Origin: Nageia nagi
Lineage: Eukaryota; Pinophyta
Direction of reading: 5' to 3'
Assembly: GCA_050084985.1 (NCBI GenBank)
Contig: JBITNC010000001.1
Location: 29,016,001-29,080,000, forward strand
Length of the DNA: 64,000 nucleotides
A program made the translations under genes and the position numbers. The notes below the pieces were generated by a model. It searched no databases and was not told where the DNA came from. It was given only the letters and a program-made list of their open reading frames with translations. The number at the start of each line of letters is the position of its first letter. Positions within the stretch are counted from its first letter, which is position 1. Shown here piece by piece: positions 23,508-36,410 of the stretch.

Positions 23508-26410
23508 CTCCCCCTTAATATAAAATTGGGTAGAGAGTCGAAAAGATAAAGAAGAAAGAGAAAGTAAGAGAGAGTTCTCCTCCAAGAGATACAAGTGAAG
23601 ATGAGAAATTTTTACATATTTGAGAAAGTAATATAATATATATGATTCTACAATGGCTCAACTATTTAACCATTTTAATAAATGATTTTTACAATACAAT
23701 CATTAGCCAATAAATGGTTTCTTTAGACAAGAGTAATCATTCAAAATCATGTTAAAATGAAGAGCCTACATACCCGAAGTAACCTATAATCTCAAGAAGA
23801 ATCTACAAGCTACAAGTAGCTCAAAAAAAAAGATCAACTACATACATCATATACACTCATATAAGATAGATTTCATCCATAAATTGATCAAATATACCAA
23901 GTCATCACATGTGTACAATCAACTAAGTGATATTAATGCATTCTCAACTAAAGATATAAAAAATATCATCAATCTTTATAAAAAAAATTGATTTTTGATT
24001 TTTGTGTTTATTTGTTTTAGATCATTATTTTGTATTTGTTGACGGTATATGAAGGTTTCATCATAACATAATATTTCATAATTTAATTCTTCCCCTTGAT
24101 GATAACTTTATCAAAGAAATACTTATATGACCATGTTAACTTAACTATGTTACAAATGATAAAAAAATAATAGAACTAAACCACAAGTTTAGATTTTTAA
24201 GCCACACATGCCAACTTGACCAAACACAAAGTCAAGATTTACAAAGCATAAGCCACATACTAAATAAACTTGATTTTATCAAGAGTGAGACAAGATGCCA
24301 CAATAAATAAACTTGAATTTACCGAAAGTAAGTCAATATGCCATCTTAACCATGCTACTAGTTAAAATGAATATGATGAAAAAAGATATCATTCATCCAA
24401 CAAGGATGCAATTTTTCATCAAAGATTACAATATGGAGAATGATGAAATTTTTAACCACTCCAACATTCAACAATCACGGAGAAGGTCGAACATTTTTAA
24501 CCACTCCAAGAATATAGTTATGGAGAAGGGCAAACCTTTTTAACCACTCTATACACTACAATAAGTTATGTGGCAAACGATCCATCATCATGGATAAAAC
24601 TTCCCAACATGAAAGTAAAATATGCAAAAAATTCATTGTCATGAATAAAACTTTCCAACACAAAAGTAATATGTGGCAAATAGTGCCCTATAAGTCATCA
24701 CAAAGATCCCAAGCCAATATTTATAGTCACAATGCTCCTAAGGATGAAGTAAGCATTACTTCAAACCTTCTTGAGGATAAATTTATTTCTTAATAAAATA
24801 ATATGCTTGGATTTTATGCTTGTTAGTAATGTGGCTTAATCCATCAAGATGAAAAGTATTACTTGGTTTTTAGACTTCCCTTTAAAAATAATTTCATAAA
24901 AATGGAAGCATATTATAAAACTATACACATGTAGAGAGGAATATACATTTCTCAAAGGTATTTGTACACTTCCTTTGCCAAGCAAGATTAATATTGCATT
25001 ATCAATATCCTCAATAAGTCTTGTAGAGAAAGTTTAGAAAAAATTCACTCCAACAAGTATAATATACAATGTTAAGTAAGTTTATAAACTCTAATCTAAC
25101 AATCATGTGTGCACAAAAAAAAACATCCAACTAGGATATATATAAAAAATATGTGAACAACCAATGAGGATAAGAATGTTTGAAGCAAGCTTACACAAAC
25201 TTTTACTTTGAAGAATTAATTTTGGAAGTTCAAAAACTTCCATATCAACTATTTGATATAACAAATGTGTAGAGATACACAAATATCAATTTTAGAGTTC
25301 AATGAACATTATTAATCATTGCCAATATGCAACCAATAAGGATTGTGCATACTAAAGTTTGAAAGGAATTGTAGTTAAGGTCTCACTTCAAACACAATGC
25401 ACACCAACAACAAATTTGCCTAGCATTGCAACCAATAATGATATAGCATATTAAAATTTAAAAGATAATTTTACTTAGATTTTAAACATTATGCACATCC
25501 GAGCACATCCATTATGCATATCCATACTATGCATATCCACAAATAAAATGTGCATAACAAAGTGCAATTTAATGTAATATATTGGACATTAACAATTAAT
25601 GCTAATATGCAACCAACCAAAGGGTTGCAATATTTTGGACATTATCAATTAATTTTATTAATTAAAGTTGATTTAAATATGTCCAATGTTATTTTGAAAG
25701 AAATTGCAATATTTGCAAAATAATTGCATAATAATGGTGGCAAGTAACTTTGATCATTTTTAAAAGTTGCTTTCAAAAATTAAGATAAATATGTACAATT
25801 GGAATATTTGCCACTTAGTCTTACACGATTATAAACATAATCTATGATTTTATCCAAAAATATGTGTGTCCAAGACATAATTTTGCAAAAGAAATTAGTT
25901 CGTTATTTTTTTTGCAAAAAAAAAGGTATATTTATTATCTAAAAGCATGTGCATACTTGTAAAAACTTTTAATGTTATAATAACATTTACAAAAAGTTTT
26001 ATATACTAATTTTAAGCTTTACTTAAAGTTTAGGAAAGATCACATTCCTTGCTATAAAATAAATAATTGCACATGATAATTTAAATGTACTAATGTGCTT
26101 TGTATTTAAATATTTTAACAAAATTTAAAAAATTTGATATTAACACTTACCACCACATGGTTAAAAAAGGTAACATACCTTTTTTAACAAATTTGTAAAT
26201 AACAAGGAAAAAAATCCCATATACTAAAAAAAGATAACATACTCCTTTTTTTTGTTTTTCAAATAAAACTTCACAATTTTTAAAACAAAAATGTCCAAAA
26301 TAATAAAAAAAACATTACTTTTTTTAAAAATATAGCTTGCACTTAAAAAAAACTTTAAGTTTATAGGAAATAATACTATTTTTAAAATAATATAAACTCA
26401 CAACCATAAA
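23508..26410. other. Interior of the non-autonomous element, AT-rich, no gene
   Basis: Only short frames exist and none shows a domain. Degenerate tandem repeats lie at 24,430-24,700: a unit with TTTTTAACCACTCCA occurs three times, and a unit with ATGGATAAAACTTCCCAACA occurs twice. These occupy the 3' untranslated side of the element, the position where M1 and P1 carry their hairpin repeats. Confidence 0.5.
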
Positions 26411-26589
26411 AGATTACATAAGGAAGGTGCAGAGGAGGCTGGGTCTTAGACTATGTGCAAGAAGGGAGGGTGCATAATAGGTGCACCATAAAGAAAGGGA
26501 AGAGAGGGGGTGTAGCTGGCTGCATGCCGCCAAGGGTACAACCCTTGGCTGGTCGCATGCCACTATATATGCTAAATAAAGGGGATTAT

Positions 26590-26935
26590 TGACCCTAGTT
26601 GTGTGCCTCCCCAAGTGGGGGAATCCTCGATCGTGCTAGCTATGCACCACCTTAAGTGGGGGCTACAACTAGCAAGTTGTGTGTCCTCCCATAAGGGGGG
26701 GTCATGACAAGTAGGCTGTGCACCACCGTAGGTGGGGTTCATGACTAGTAGGCTGCATGCCTTCCTACAAGGGGGGTCATGACTAATAGGATGCACTCCA
26801 CCCCAAGTGGGGAGATGCCATCCGTGCTAGCCACATGCCACCCCTAGTGGGGAGATGTCAACCTTGCTAGCTATGCACCACCCCTAGTGGGGGTCACGAC
26901 CAATAAGCTGCATGCCATCCCATAAAGGGGGGCTG
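26590..26935. repeat. Palindromic GC-rich minisatellite, about 39-bp period
   Basis: About nine degenerate units with spacings of roughly 35-43 bases are centred at 26,613, 26,652, 26,692, 26,728, 26,768, 26,805, 26,845, 26,882 and 26,922. Each has a C-run/G-run core such as CCTCCCCAAGTGGGG, CACCACCTTAAGTGGGG or CCACCCCTAGTGGGG, joined by linkers with GCTAG, TGCATGCC or TCATGAC. The cores could form small hairpins. The block is far richer in G+C than its AT-rich surroundings. It lies in the 5' leader of the minus-oriented non-autonomous element. Confidence 0.85.
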
Positions 26936-26959
26936 CAGGCTTGGGCATAGGTCCACATC

Positions 26960-27113
26960 TTTCTTTTTTTTAATAAAAATAAAATATAAAAAAATTAATT
27001 TAATTTTTATTGATTTATTTTATTATACATATATAATATAAAAAAATAATAAAAACTGTATTATATTTAAAAAAATTGTAATAATGTTTTTTTCAATCAT
27101 AGTTTTCTTAATA

Positions 27114-27152
<39 letters not shown>

Positions 27153-27200
27153 CCTCCTCTTAAAGGAGATTTTCCTTTTTATATATGTGTATATATTATA
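26960..27200. repeat. AT-rich microsatellite block
   Basis: Low-complexity AT sequence including a TA run at about 27,110-27,130 followed directly by ATA/AAT triplets at 27,131-27,151. It has no coding content. Confidence 0.8.
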
Positions 27201-27471
27201 AACACATTAAAGAATTTGCATGCATGTAATACTGCATGCATGCACTTTAATTTTACAAACATATTGTCAAAATATTATTTTCTTTAATCAAACTTTGCTA
27301 GACTTAATCTCATCATCAAGAAACCAAAAGAGTTTAGCAAAAGTTTGACAAGAAGAGGTATATTATACCTTCAAACCTTTTTACCTCAATAATATGGATA
27401 GAGAGAGAAGAGGAATGGACCTTGAAGGTTGTTGAAGTAGAGATTCCAAGAATGACTTTGATACCACTTGA

Positions 27472-27906
27472 TGGAATTAAAAGATTCCATATAACCAAGA
27501 TCACCTTGAATTTTCTCCAACAAATCTAGCATTCATCCATATACCAATGCAAGAAACAATCACACAAAAGATAACACATGATGTATAGTGATTCCTCCAT
27601 CTCTTGGGAGTACATTCACTTTGAACCATCATTCTATTACTTTCTTAGAAGATAACTCTCCTACAAATCTACATGACAAGCATTACCATGCTTCATCAAG
27701 TTATATCAAGTAACATAATGAGAAAAGTACCTCTCTATTTATAAGAAGTAACCCACCCTTTAACCTTCATTTTACCCAAGGGTAAGGTAAAATGTGTTTT
27801 TATATTTATTCCCTTAATAGTTTAAGGTATTTAAAGATACTTTAAAGATTAAGTGAATTTACATTAAAGAGAAATATTACATAATATTACATTACAATTT
27901 CCAACA
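27472..27906 (-). repeat. 5' LTR of the nested non-autonomous element
   Basis: This 435-bp partner of the repeat at 23,056 ends TTTCCAACA on the plus strand. The minus-strand primer site TGGTATCAAAGTC lies at 27,454-27,466, six bases from its boundary. Confidence 0.8.
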
Positions 27907-30900
27907 AATAGTGGTTTTCTTATTTGAACTCCATGAGATGAGTCTAAAATTAAGCCTAAAATAATATTTGGATGTAGACTTTATATCATCCAAGTTACTC
28001 CCCTAATCATATTCACTATAGCCAAAACATTTTACATCATCATGCTTGTAGTAGTGTATGCCAAAGTATGATATACCTTTGAAATACCTCAAAATCCTCT
28101 AGGTTGCCTTCATGTGTTCTTCAGTATGATCACTCATGTACCTTAACACAAGTGAGACAACATGAGAAATATCCAACCTAATGTTGGTGAGAAATACCAA
28201 GCTCCCAACTAGGCTTCCAAACAAGGTTACATCAACCTTGGATGTTCCATAATCTCTACATAATATCTTAGCATGATTTATTAGAGTGGGAAGTGGCTGG
28301 CATTCATCCATACCATACTTATTTAATAAATATATCATGAGCATATTTGGATTAACAAATGAAGATCTCATCTTTTCTTTGAGTGCCAAGGAAGTAGTGC
28401 ATCAGTCCAAGATCCTTCATCTCAATTCTTGCATCATATAGACCTTGGAATCATCATTCAATTGTGTACAACATATTGCCCATATAGATTTGATAATTCA
28501 CATACAAGCACACATGTAGGATGTGTTGACCTTTTTTCATGATGTGGAGAGTGGGCCCACTCTTGCTACTTGTGAAACCATATTGATGGCAGTAACCATC
28601 AATCCTTGCATACCAAGCTCTCAAAGCTTGTTTGAGGTCATATAAGGACTTCTTTAACATGTACACAAGATTTTCACTTCCTTATTCCTCAAAGCCTTGA
28701 TGTTGTTACACATAGACCTCTTCATCCAAATAGCCATTAAGGAATATAATTTTGACATCCATATGATTCACTTTCCAACCTTTATAGGCAGTCAAAGAAA
28801 GGACCAATTAGATCATCTCTTGTCTTGCTATCAAAGAAAATGTCTCTTCATAATTGATAACATAGCATTGAGTGAAGCCTTTTGCTACAAGCCTTACCTT
28901 GTATCTCTCAATGATTCCATCAATATTATATTTGGTCTTATAGACCTATTTGCACCCAACATGGTTCATATCTTTGGGAAGCTCCACAAGCTCCTAAGTA
29001 TCATTCTTGTTGGGAAGAAATCTCTTCCTCCATAGCCTTTAACCATAAATCATTAGTATAAGCTTGAACATTAGGCTTTTCCTCATACCATGCCTCATAA
29101 GGTGTGATGTCGTCCAAGCTTGAAGTTGCACTTCTATTCAAGATGTATATTGTTTTCCTCACTGCATCAATCCAATACATATTACTTAAGTTTTTGCTTT
29201 GTAACATGCTCCTTACCATCTCCACTATGGTTTGATTCTTCCTCTCTGATACACTATTTTGTTGTGGAGTATAGGCAACTGTGAGTTACCTCTTTATTCC
29301 ACAATTCTTGCAAAACTTGAGGAATTTATTGGAACAAAACTCTACTCCTCTATCAGTCCTTAAATACTTCACAACATATTCATTTTACTTTTCCACATGA
29401 GTTTTATAATCTTTAAAATAATCAAAACCTTGATCTTTGGAAGATAGAAAATAAATCCAACACATCCTTGTGCAATCATCTATGAAACTAAAAAATTATG
29501 AATTCTTACCAATACATTATGTTTTCATACGACCAAAAATATTGAAATGCACCAATTAAAGGGGATAGGAAGCTCTCCAAGCTTGGCCTCTTAGAAACTT
29601 CATGTATGAGTGCTTTCCCAAAACACATCCTTCACATATTGTCTTTGTTGAGATGTCAACAATATCAAACTTGGGTAGCTTAGATGGTCATATCTCATAT
29701 GCTAAAGCCAATTCTTGTTCTCTATAGTTATATTTGCTAATTGGTTATAATCTCCTTCAAATTTGAGTGAAAATAATCTATTATTGGTCATTGGGACTAT
29801 AGTGACCAATGTATGATCATTGTACTTATCATATATCCCACATTTTCCATATTAAAAAATAAGCTTATAGTTCTTCTCCATAATTTATCATACACTTAAC
29901 AAATTATGCTTGAGATTGGGAGTATAGTAGATGTTATTTACCTTCTTAATGCCTTCTTTGGTGTTGACATCCATGGTTCTCATGCCTTCTATGGTTTATG
30001 CATTATCATCTCCAAGCTTTATCTTGGACTTGAAAGAGTTTTCCATTGAAGAAAGCAATTCTTCTTTTTTGATCATGTGATTAGAAGCACCAATATACAT
30101 AATCCAAGTTTCATTGAGATTTTGATTTGTCTTCCCATAAGACAAAAATAAAATGGAGGTCTCATCTTCTTTTCCATAATGGGACACATTTGTTCCTTCT
30201 TGGGTAGGCTTAGCTCTACACTTACTCTCATAGTGCCCAAATTTGTTAGAATAGTAACATTATTTATTTTCCTTGTATCCTTCTCCATTCAAACCACCTC
30301 TACCTCTTCCACAAGCAACTCCTCTCCTTCCTCTTCCTCTTAAAACTATTTGGCCTCTCCCTTATGCATATGAAGCTTCAACCCTCCTCTATTGCAAAAT
30401 CCTTCTTATCATCCATTACAACTAATGATTATGTATAATCTTGGAGCCTCTCTTCATGGGACATCAAGGATCCTATGAGTTGATTATAAGTGAGAGTAGA
30501 TAGATCTTTGGACTCTTCAATTATGATTGCTATATGGTTCCACTTAGGAAGAAGTGTTCTCAACACTTTCTTCACTATATCGACATTTGAAACCTTCTCT
30601 TAAAGCGTATTCATATTATCAACACATGCTTTAACTCTCACACAATAATATCACACCATCTCACTTACATGCATATTGAGATTTTCAAAATCTCTCTTGA
30701 GGGTTTGCAACCTCACTTACTTCACTTACGTGCTACCTTGATAGCTCTCCTTAAGTGATTTCCATGCATCTTGGGCTAGAGTGCATGAAGCAATCTATAG
30801 GAAAATAGTCTTATACAAGGAATCTTGTAGATGATAGAATACAAATGAGTTACTCTTGAGACTCCTTCTTAGCAATCTTATCATTGGTCGGAAGAGTGCT

Positions 30901-31044
30901 CTAGTCAGTTGGATCACTGTATCCTTCTTCAACTATATCTCATAGCCCCTTTCCTATGAGTAATATTTTCATCTTGATAGACCAATACTCATAATCCTCT
31001 CAATGGAAATTTGGAATGTGTAAAGTATTATTTTTTGTAGCCAT
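27907..31044 (-). pseudogene. Ty1/copia gag-pol remnant of M2
   Basis: Minus-strand gag starts at the ATG at 31,044 with MATKNNTLHIPNFH and EDYEYWSIKMKILL, the usual copia gag N-terminus. The zinc-knuckle region and protease lie near 30,290-30,000, with WIMYIGASNHM replacing the Asp-Ser-Gly active site by Ile-Gly-Ala. An integrase segment at 29,225-29,001 has MEMVRSMLQSKNLSNMYWID and TPYEAWYEEKPNV. Reverse transcriptase at 28,666-28,454 has KKSLYDLKQALRAWY; its YVDD box is degraded to YVNYQ. The next part (28,389-28,099) includes KYGMDECQPLPTLIN and SLVGSLVFLTNIRLDISHVV, the region leading into RNase H. Numerous stops and shifts make it inactive. Confidence 0.82.
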
Positions 31045-31146
31045 ATTGCTCAAGATAACAAAAAATAGCATACTGCAATCTATTGAAGGAATTTAATAAA
31101 TTCTTGTAATTGCACCCACTAATTCTAACCCAATAGATCTATCTAA

Positions 31147-31160
31147 AGCTCTAATATCAA
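31147..31160 (-). other. Degenerate primer-binding site of M2
   Basis: On the minus strand the sequence next to the 5' LTR reads TTGATATTAGAGCT, a mutated form of the initiator-methionine-tRNA site TGGTATCAGAGC common in plant copia elements. This fixes the minus orientation. Confidence 0.65.
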
Positions 31161-31162
31161 AA

Positions 31163-31571
31163 TGAGAAGTATTCTACTTTCATTGCCTTGAAAAATGAAA
31201 TCATTACATACATATAGATTTTAGACAAACCCAAAAACAAAATGTGCTAAAAATAAACTCAAGTTACATGATCACAACTTGTTACAATCTAATCCAAAAG
31301 CAAACTAATACATATTAAATCTAGCCTATCATACTAAGAGATGATTGGGTGAAACATTAGCCCAAAATAGAAACATCTAGACTAAACTTGAAGACAAAAA
31401 TTGCAATCTTGTGCATGCTAAAAATAGCCTAGTGTTGGGTGCACTATGCCTAGTGCTAGTCATACTACACCTAGGGAACAAGTTGCTAAGCACACTATGC
31501 CTTTGGGAAAAGAGCTAGAAAACTCAAGAAACTTAGTCCTATACCTCGTATAGCGAGCTAAGTTTCCAACA
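31163..31571 (-). repeat. 5' LTR of copia element M2
   Basis: This 409-bp repeat starts TGAGAAGTATTCTAC and ends AAGTTTCCAACA on the plus strand. It matches 22,213-22,703 except for an internal gap in the GGTGCACTATGCC repeats. The TTTAT duplication follows it. Confidence 0.8.
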
Positions 31572-31576
31572 TTTAT

Positions 31577-33082
31577 ATCTTCATATATCATAATGAATTT
31601 TATTCTAAGGAAGGATTGATATTCTATATATACTGACTTATCTTCTTGCTTTTCAATCTTCTTCTCATATTGCTTTGAGACTACAACTTGCTTCATAGTT
31701 TGAGTTGAATCTAGTTTGGATACCATATTAACAAGTATGAATTATTATTTTTGGGTTAATTTTAATTTTAATTTTGTTTTAGCTTAATATTTCCTTATTT
31801 GCTATATTTACTTTAAGTGCACATTTTTTAAGGAATCTAATTTAGCATGCCATTAAGATAAAAGTGGAGAATTAATTTTGCATGCATATTTTAATGTTAT
31901 TGCATAGGTTAACGTTAATTTTATGCATAGATTGAGGTTAATTAATTATGTATAGGCTAATGTTAAGTATGCATGAATTAATGATATTTATCTTAATACA
32001 TGTTTGATGCACACATGTGATTGGATAAAAAAATTTAAATGCATGCTGTAATTTTTATTTTCCAAATGCATATTTTTGCTAAGTGAATAAAATTTATAAA
32101 TGCATGATTTAATATTTTTTCCTAATGCATGTGAATGGATAAAGTTTCTTTAAATATTTTTGCCTTGTTTTTTATGTTAAATTGCAAATAAGAAATTATT
32201 TTTAGTTTATTTTTTAAGTAACAAGAGGGAGAATTCCTCATTTTTGATAATGAACCTTTGTAAAGAGACCCATTAGAGGTTGTGACAAAATCTATTGGAC
32301 ACTTAGGCTCATTTTTTATTACTTAAAATTAATGAACTTTTATAAAGAGATCCATTAGAGGTTGTAATAAAACCCATTGGAATCTTTGGTTCATACTTAT
32401 GGATGATTTGGGATGTAGTTTCATTTCTTAAAGCACTTTATTTATTTTGCATTTTTACTTTATATGCAAAGTATGTAAATATTGAAAATTGCTTCTCTTT
32501 AAAATGAATACATCTGCAAGTTTTTTCTGCAACATGACTTGTTTGGGGAGCCATGAGATAAAGATAAGGTAGATTGGAGCTTTTTGATTCGATAATCTAA
32601 ATGGTAAAAAGTTTGTACTTCTTAATTGCCCCTAAATCCTCAATTGGTCTAGACTTAACTCCATATAGGTGAAAAGACATGTGTGTAGTGATACCACATG
32701 TCCACCCATCTATTAAGGGATTATCTTGATAACCTAGGAGAAAAACTAAAAATTTAATTAATATAATTAATTTGGCTAATCTAACATACATCGCAACCTT
32801 GAAAAATTATTTGTACTTTTCCTTGTGAGAGTATATTCCTACCCAAGGGGAGAGAACTGGTTGAGGATTGGTAGGATCTGGGCTCCTTGTGGGCATTCGG
32901 ATGAAGGCCTAATTTTAAACAAGAAAATAAGCCTCAACTTTACCCTCTCTTCGATTATACTTAGTATCGAAGATGTTGGATGCATGATTATTATTCTTGT
33001 TAACAATTAAGCATTTGATTTGTTGATTAATTTTTAAACATGTATGCTTACTTTATTTATCTCCTTCATATTATTTTATAGC
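31577..33082 (+). other. Leader of copia element O1 (5' LTR not found)
   Basis: From about 31,740 the sequence is the AT-rich leader of O1. From about 32,520 to 33,080 it closely resembles the leaders of M1 and P1: ACATGACTTGTTTGGGGAGC, then TGTGTAGTGATACCACATGT, then TGATAACCTAGGAG, then GAGAGTATATT. No LTR or primer site is visible upstream, so O1 lacks its 5' end. The segment 31,577-31,735 could not be assigned. Confidence 0.6.
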
Positions 33083-35437
33083 AATGGAAGACTCTTTTGC
33101 ACCTAAGTATATCTTGGATGGTTCCAACTATGGTATTTGGGAACCAAGGATGAAGGCAGAACTTCAAGCATGAAAATTTTGGATGATTATCAATGAAAAT
33201 CAAGTTACTCCATCTAGAAAGAAGGAATTTAAAACTTATAATACTAAGAATGATTTGGTAATATTTTATGATCTTTTATGTAATTTCATATGAGATCCTC
33301 CTCATGATATCTTCTTTAAATACCACAAAAGAATATTGAGATAAACTATAGAGTATTTACCTTGGTACTAAATTATCTAAGAGGTTCACCATTATTCAAA
33401 AGTTCCTTCAATCATGTTAAGAGAAATATGAAAGTGTGGTTATATATCTGAATAAGGTTGTTGACCTTAGGACTCAGCTTATAGGTTATGGTTACAAATG
33501 GATCAATGATGAATTTTTAACTTTCATCATCCTTCAAATCCTCTCTACTAAGTTTAGTTAGTTTGTGACTGTTATTGAAACTAGGTTTGATGATGAAAAG
33601 TAAGTGTTCTTCTTGAAAAATTTATCAGGGCTTCTCTTGAAGCATGAGAAAACACTTAACAATAAAGTGTTGATCACCACTCCTAAGGATCCATTTGTGG
33701 TACTTGGTCCAATGAATCTTCACTTCAAAAAAAAGAACCATAACCAAAAGAAGGGTTTTTATGCTCATAAGAAGAACTTCAAAAATGGTGAAAATAAGAA
33801 GAATTATGATAATGGTAAGTTAAAATAAATCAAAGTTAAATTTGATGTAAACTGTAATTTCTATAACTGCTATGGTCATATGAAAGTTGATTACTTCAAG
33901 AAAAAGAAAGGGTACAATGAAAAATGATATAGAAAACCAAACAAATCTAATAAGAAGAAGAATAAGAATTTTACTTATATTATTGCCTTTTACTTTAAGT
34001 CTTGTACTTTGGTAAATGATTGGATTATTGATTTTGGATGCACTAATCATATGTGTTTTGAAAAAGATAAGTTTAAAAACTTTTATAAGTATAGAAAAGA
34101 TGCAATTGTGATAGGTGATAGTTCAATTCTTGAATTTCAAGGTATTGGAATTGTGTTGATACAAGAGAAGATTCTTGAGAATGTGCTTTATGTGCCTAAG
34201 CTCACTATGAATATCTTTTTTGTAATTCAGGTTGCAAGGAAGGGTTACTACTTTGATTTTAACTCACACTCTTGGTGTATGAAAAAAGGCCTTACCACTT
34301 TTGTAAAAGGTTCAGTGAAAGATGACCTTTATATTATGGATAAATGACCAACAAAGATGTGCCTTGTAACTAATGTTTTCACTAGGCAACATCGATTAGG
34401 TCACATAAATCATAAGAACATTTAAGATATGAAGGATCATGAACTTGTGTATGGTTTGCCTACAATATCACCTACAATTGATCTTTGTGAGAAGTGCATT
34501 CCAGGTAAAATGAATCGAAAAAAGTTTTCAAAAGATAAGGCAACTAGAGAAACTCAACCTCTTCAACTTATGCATATAGATTTGATGGATCCATTTCCAA
34601 CTAATTCACTTAAGAAAGTGTCTTATTTCTTAACCTTTATTGATGAATTTAGTAAGATGACATTTGGTTATCTTATAGAGCACAAGGATCAAATCTTTGA
34701 TAGGTTCAAAGATTTCAAAGCCTTGGTAAAAAATCAATCTGGATTCAAAATCAAGATGTTAAGATCTGATAATGGAGGTGAGTATAATAGCAATGAATTT
34801 AATAATTTTTGTATCAAATATGAAATCAAGAGGTAGTTTACTATCCCTTACACTTCTCAACAGAATGGTATTATTGAAAAGAAGAATAAAACCATTCAAA
34901 AAATGGTAATATGTATGTTGGAAGATCTTTCTAGCTTCTTATGAGGTGAAGTTGTAAATACTGCAATCTACATCTTGAATAGGTGTCTTATGAAAGCAAT
35001 TGAAGGTAAAAAACTATATAAGGCATAGATAAGAAAGAAACCTAACATCTCTCATTTTAGGGTCTTTGGTTATGATGCTTATGCCATTATTGTTCCTAAG
35101 GAAAGCAAGAAACTTGATAATATATCCAAAAAGTGTATCTTTGTGGGCTATGATAATCAACATAGAGGTTACATGCTATATCAACCTTCTTCCCATGCAG
35201 TCTTTGTGTCAAAGGATGTAAAGTTCAATGAACTTCTTGAAGAGTCTGCTTCTTATGAGAACCTTGATGAGGGTGATGATTCTTTTATTTCTCTTAGCTA
35301 GTTGGATGTTAGTGTGGATTTATCACCTAAGGAACAAAAATCTTGAACATTAAAGATAACAAGGAGTATGACCATTAACAAATTCTTATTTGCCAAACTT
35401 GATTGCAAGAATGAGCTCTCATCCTACAAAGAAGCTT
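33083..35437 (+). pseudogene. Ty1/copia gag, protease and integrase remnant of O1 (first half)
   Basis: Gag opens with MEDSFAPKYILDGSNYGIWE at 33,083. The protease frame (34,009-34,347) has NDWIIDFGCTNHMCFEKDKF, in which Asp-Ser-Gly has become Asp-Phe-Gly. Integrase (34,429-34,836) has CEKCIPGKMN, HIDLMDPFPTNSL, FLTFIDEFSKMTFGYL and MLRSDNGGEYNSNEF, retaining the first two catalytic Asp residues. The linker to reverse transcriptase reaches FAKLDCKNELSSYKEA and is cut at 35,437 by the M1 insertion (duplication AAAAG). It resumes at 44,226 in register. Many stops and small indels show it is older than M1. Confidence 0.88.
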
Positions 35438-35442
35438 AAAAG

Positions 35443-35925
35443 TGAAGGATTTGAACTAGATCTAAACAAATCCTCTAGGACCTAATACTAGGAAACTCAA
35501 TCATACACAAGATAACACAATCACTCAAGGTAACACAAGTGTAATGTGGTTCCTCCCTCCTTGGGAGTACATCCACAACTAGTATCTCAATTCTCAGGTA
35601 TGCCTCTCTTACAACTATACTCTTCCTCTCCTACACAACTAGTAGAGTAATCTTACTTCAAGAACTTAGTTATGTTACAAGAGGAGAGGCCCTCTATTTA
35701 TAGCTTGAGAGCACCTCCCTAACCTCCCTTTAACCCAAGGGTAAGGTTAGGGTTACAATAAATGTATCACCTAATTTTAACCTACCAACTAACCACTTTG
35801 GTAAAGTCAAAGTCTACATATTAAAGAATTCAATTAATCTCTTAAGGTATCTACATACCCTTAAGTGATTAATTGAATTTACAAGGAGTTTAGATATTCA
35901 CAATATTTCATTACAAATTCTAACA
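35443..35925 (-). repeat. 3' LTR of M1
   Basis: A 483-bp LTR with plus-strand ends TGAAGGATTTGAAC and AAATTCTAACA. The polypurine tract of M1, complement of CTCCCCCTTAATGCAATATT, follows at 35,926. Confidence 0.95.
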
Positions 35926-36410
35926 CTCCCCCTTAATGCAATATTGGGATAGAGCGTAGAAGAAAGAAGAGAGAGAGTAAGAGAGAGTTCTCCTCCATAG
36001 AGATACAAGTGGAGATGAGAACATTTACATATTTGAGAATTTTTTTGAGAACTAGTATGAGACTCACTACATTACCATTTGATAAAAAATAGTTTACAAT
36101 ACAATCATTAACCACAACTGGTTTCACTGTATATAGTAGTTGATCAACTTTAAGCTGACATGTGAGTCTCCATGAGCTTGCTTTCACAAGGTGAGTAACC
36201 TACATTTCTGAAGAAGATCCTGCATGCTACAAGCAACTCATGAACAAAATCAGTTAGATGCATCATATATTCAAATAAGAGAATCAAATAATGCCATCTT
36301 ATAAATAACTAATCAATGGTGCACTATAAGCCATCACAGAGATGCCAAGCCATCACTCATAGTCACCTGTTGTATATAGACATGTGTTGATTTTTAATAG
36401 AGCATAAAAA

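Larger units (their letters stand above)
23056..27906 (-). mobile_element. Non-autonomous LTR retrotransposon without pol (LARD-like), nested in M2
   Basis: LTRs at 23,056-23,507 and 27,472-27,906 share TTAAAAGATTC, ATAACCAAGATCACCTTGAA and TTGGGAGTACAT. A primer site with TGGTATCAAAGTC is adjacent to the right LTR, and a purine tract adjoins the left LTR (both read on the minus strand), so the orientation is minus. The 3.9-kb interior has no gag or pol motif in any frame. It holds degenerate tandem repeats and a minisatellite. Its LTRs resemble the 3' LTR of O1 at 46,726, so it may be mobilised by that family. A perfect target duplication could not be defined. Confidence 0.75.
22213..31571 (-). 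mobile_element. Ty1/copia element M2 (minus strand), host of a nested LTR element
   Basis: Similar LTRs lie at 22,213-22,703 and 31,163-31,571, and the element is flanked by TTTAT at 22,208-22,212 and 31,572-31,576. The coding remnants between 31,044 and 27,907 read on the minus strand in the order gag, protease, integrase, reverse transcriptase. The RNase H tail is split by the insertion of an LTR element at 23,056-27,906. Its sequence differs from the O1/O2/M1/P1 family and the copy is heavily mutated. Confidence 0.85.

Noticed and set aside
26414-26796. Minus-strand frames of 66 and 74 residues rich in Pro, Cys and His
   Set aside because: They run through the GC-rich minisatellite, whose period keeps the frame open by chance.
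27084-27287. Hydrophobic frame of 67 residues
   Set aside because: It runs through the TA and AAT microsatellite and is low-complexity translation.
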